Origin: Rhodovulum tesquicola
GTDB taxonomy: Bacteria > Pseudomonadota > Alphaproteobacteria > Rhodobacterales > Rhodobacteraceae
NCBI RefSeq assembly: GCF_024128855.1
Contig: NZ_JAMYDV010000024.1
Location: 1-42,879 of the forward strand
Direction of reading: 5' to 3'
Length of the DNA: 42,879 nucleotides
This document shows, one piece after another, positions 42,144 to 42,879 of this stretch (the stretch's first letter is position 1; every line of letters begins with the position of its first letter). The translations under genes were made by a program, and so were the position numbers. Under the pieces are notes generated by a model. It saw nothing but the letters and a program-made list of their open reading frames with translations. It ran no database searches and was not told the origin of the DNA.

Positions 42144-42534
42144 GACGCGGCGGATGCGAGGGCAAGAGCGCCAAGGCATCGGCAGTTCCATTCGCCTCGC
42201 CCGTTTCAAGCTCGCCCTCGATGGTCCCCATCCGGTTGGTCACATGGGCGAGGCAGATGACGGCACGACCCCGGGCTTCTGCGAAGGCGTAGCGCCCGGC
42301 GGCCTTCGACTCGACCGCCGGGACGCCGCGAGAGACGCTGTGCGGGCGCCTGTTCGGCCGCCGCGCGTTTCATCGCCACCATCAGGTCCTGACGCCCGGC
42401 CAGCGCGAGGAACGTGCCCAGCACGGCGTCGGAATGCCGGGCCAGCGCCACCGGATGTCCGTGACGTCAGCCACCGGGGCCGGTTTCAGGACGCGGACGC
42501 GGGCGCGTAGCGCGCGCATGCCTGTGCCCGCGCC
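42144..42534. other. Degraded region after the sensor kinase
   Basis: No intact gene. Open frames on both strands are fragmentary. A nucleoside-phosphorylase-like remnant is seen at 42155-42340 on the minus strand; between 42340 and 42534 nothing is recognised. Confidence 0.45.
42155..42340 (-). pseudogene. Nucleoside phosphorylase-like remnant
   Basis: One minus-strand frame reads VESKAAGRYAFAEARGRAVI followed by CLAHVTNRMGTIEGELETGE and ANGTADALALL. This resembles the C-terminal part of nucleoside phosphorylase-like proteins (VEMEAAALYAFA..RG..V.C.AHVTN.M). The frame upstream is shifted and no start is present, and downstream it runs into the kinase gene. Assignment is from memory of the family pattern only. 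Confidence 0.4.
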
Positions 42535-42748
42535 GGCATCCGGGTCCATTACTGCGGCGAGCAGTTCGTGAATGACGGCAGCATCGGCTCGGACCTTCTG
42601 AAAACCGTCAGGCGGGGGATGGTCCGCGAGTACAGCCGCGGGCTGTCGGTGAAGGTCTTCGCCGGGCAATGCCGTCTCGTCGAGTTGGGCTATCGCCAGG
42701 GCGGCGCCGCCGGCTATGGGCTGCGGCGCGTGCTGATCGACGTGCATT
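42535..42748 (+). pseudogene. Serine recombinase fragment
   Basis: The plus frame reads GIRVHYCGEQFVNDGSIGSD, LLKTVRRGMVREYSRGLSVK, VFAGQCRLVELGYRQGGAAG and YGLRRVLID. This is the end of the resolvase catalytic domain (E..S/GS.G..LL....M..EYSR.LS.KV) and the start of the recombinase domain of large serine recombinases. Both the catalytic-serine N-terminus and the C-terminal part are missing; after about 42748 the sequence is unrelated. Confidence 0.7.
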
Positions 42749-42879
42749 GCCCGCCGAGCGCGGCACCTGCAGAGGCGCCGTGGTCTGGACCAGGATCACA
42801 AGAACCAGTTGCATCCGCGACCTTCACGATAACCTCCATCGACAGCAGATCGACATTCGTTCCGAGAAAGCTGCCCGCC
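42749..42879. other. Unassigned end of window
   Basis: 131 bases after the recombinase fragment. No motif recognised on either strand. Confidence 0.3.

Noticed and set aside
42154-42510. 118-codon plus-strand open frame after the kinase
   Set aside because: Arg/Pro/Ala-rich noise with no motif; the minus strand holds a more protein-like remnant.

Overview
The window is high-GC DNA from an alphaproteobacterium, most likely of the family Rhodobacteraceae. This is inferred from the NDUFS4-like complex I subunit next to uvrB, the pstSCAB-phoU-phoB order, the KpsT/KpsE/KdsA capsule block and general codon use. No species can be named from sequence alone.

Layout. 1-1125 is a scar zone: two nested IS3-family fragments sit in the C-terminal end of a thioredoxin-like gene, followed by tRNA-Ala(CGC) and a third IS3-family remnant. 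1126-3665 (minus) is an arsR - permease - small thioredoxin - metallo-beta-lactamase-fold operon with a palindromic operator. 3879-9916 (minus) is the phosphate-starvation operon pstS-pstC-pstA-pstB-phoU-phoB behind a near-perfect Pho box; phoR is not in the window. Divergent from pstS, 10352-12966 (plus) is a second ArsR - permease - MFS set, so arsenic/metalloid-type genes flank the phosphate system on both sides. 13012-15676 holds the complex I subunit and uvrB. 15677-17394 is a gene-poor, partly AT-richer stretch with repeats, two small ORFs and an apparent relic of a uvrB 3' end.

17395-21082 carries an SDR, an aldehyde dehydrogenase and a clear creatinase, followed by an AbrB-type membrane protein, UDP-glucose dehydrogenase and a YdcF protein. 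24468-28300 is a selenium block: selU (mnmH) convergent with a SelD fused to an FAD oxidoreductase, then a PNPOx-like protein. 28293-32408 is an AttH/FtsX/LolD-type ABC operon. A DUF2892 gene (32488-32691) has a promoter whose -35 lies in an ATTC-N8-GAAT palindrome, the form known for the sulfide sensor SqrR. 32903-34545 encodes a papain/C39-like protein and a coupled partner resembling its C-terminal half. 34717-37850 is kpsT-kpsE-kdsA (capsule export and Kdo synthesis), then tRNA-Gln(TTG).

38495-42143 is a redox/envelope cassette: two paralogous PepSY proteins, a cytochrome b561-type protein and a divergent OmpR-family two-component pair. Two promoters share one four-half-site motif with identical spacing, the likely binding site of that regulator. 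42144-42879 is again a scar zone with a nucleoside-phosphorylase-like remnant and a serine-recombinase fragment.
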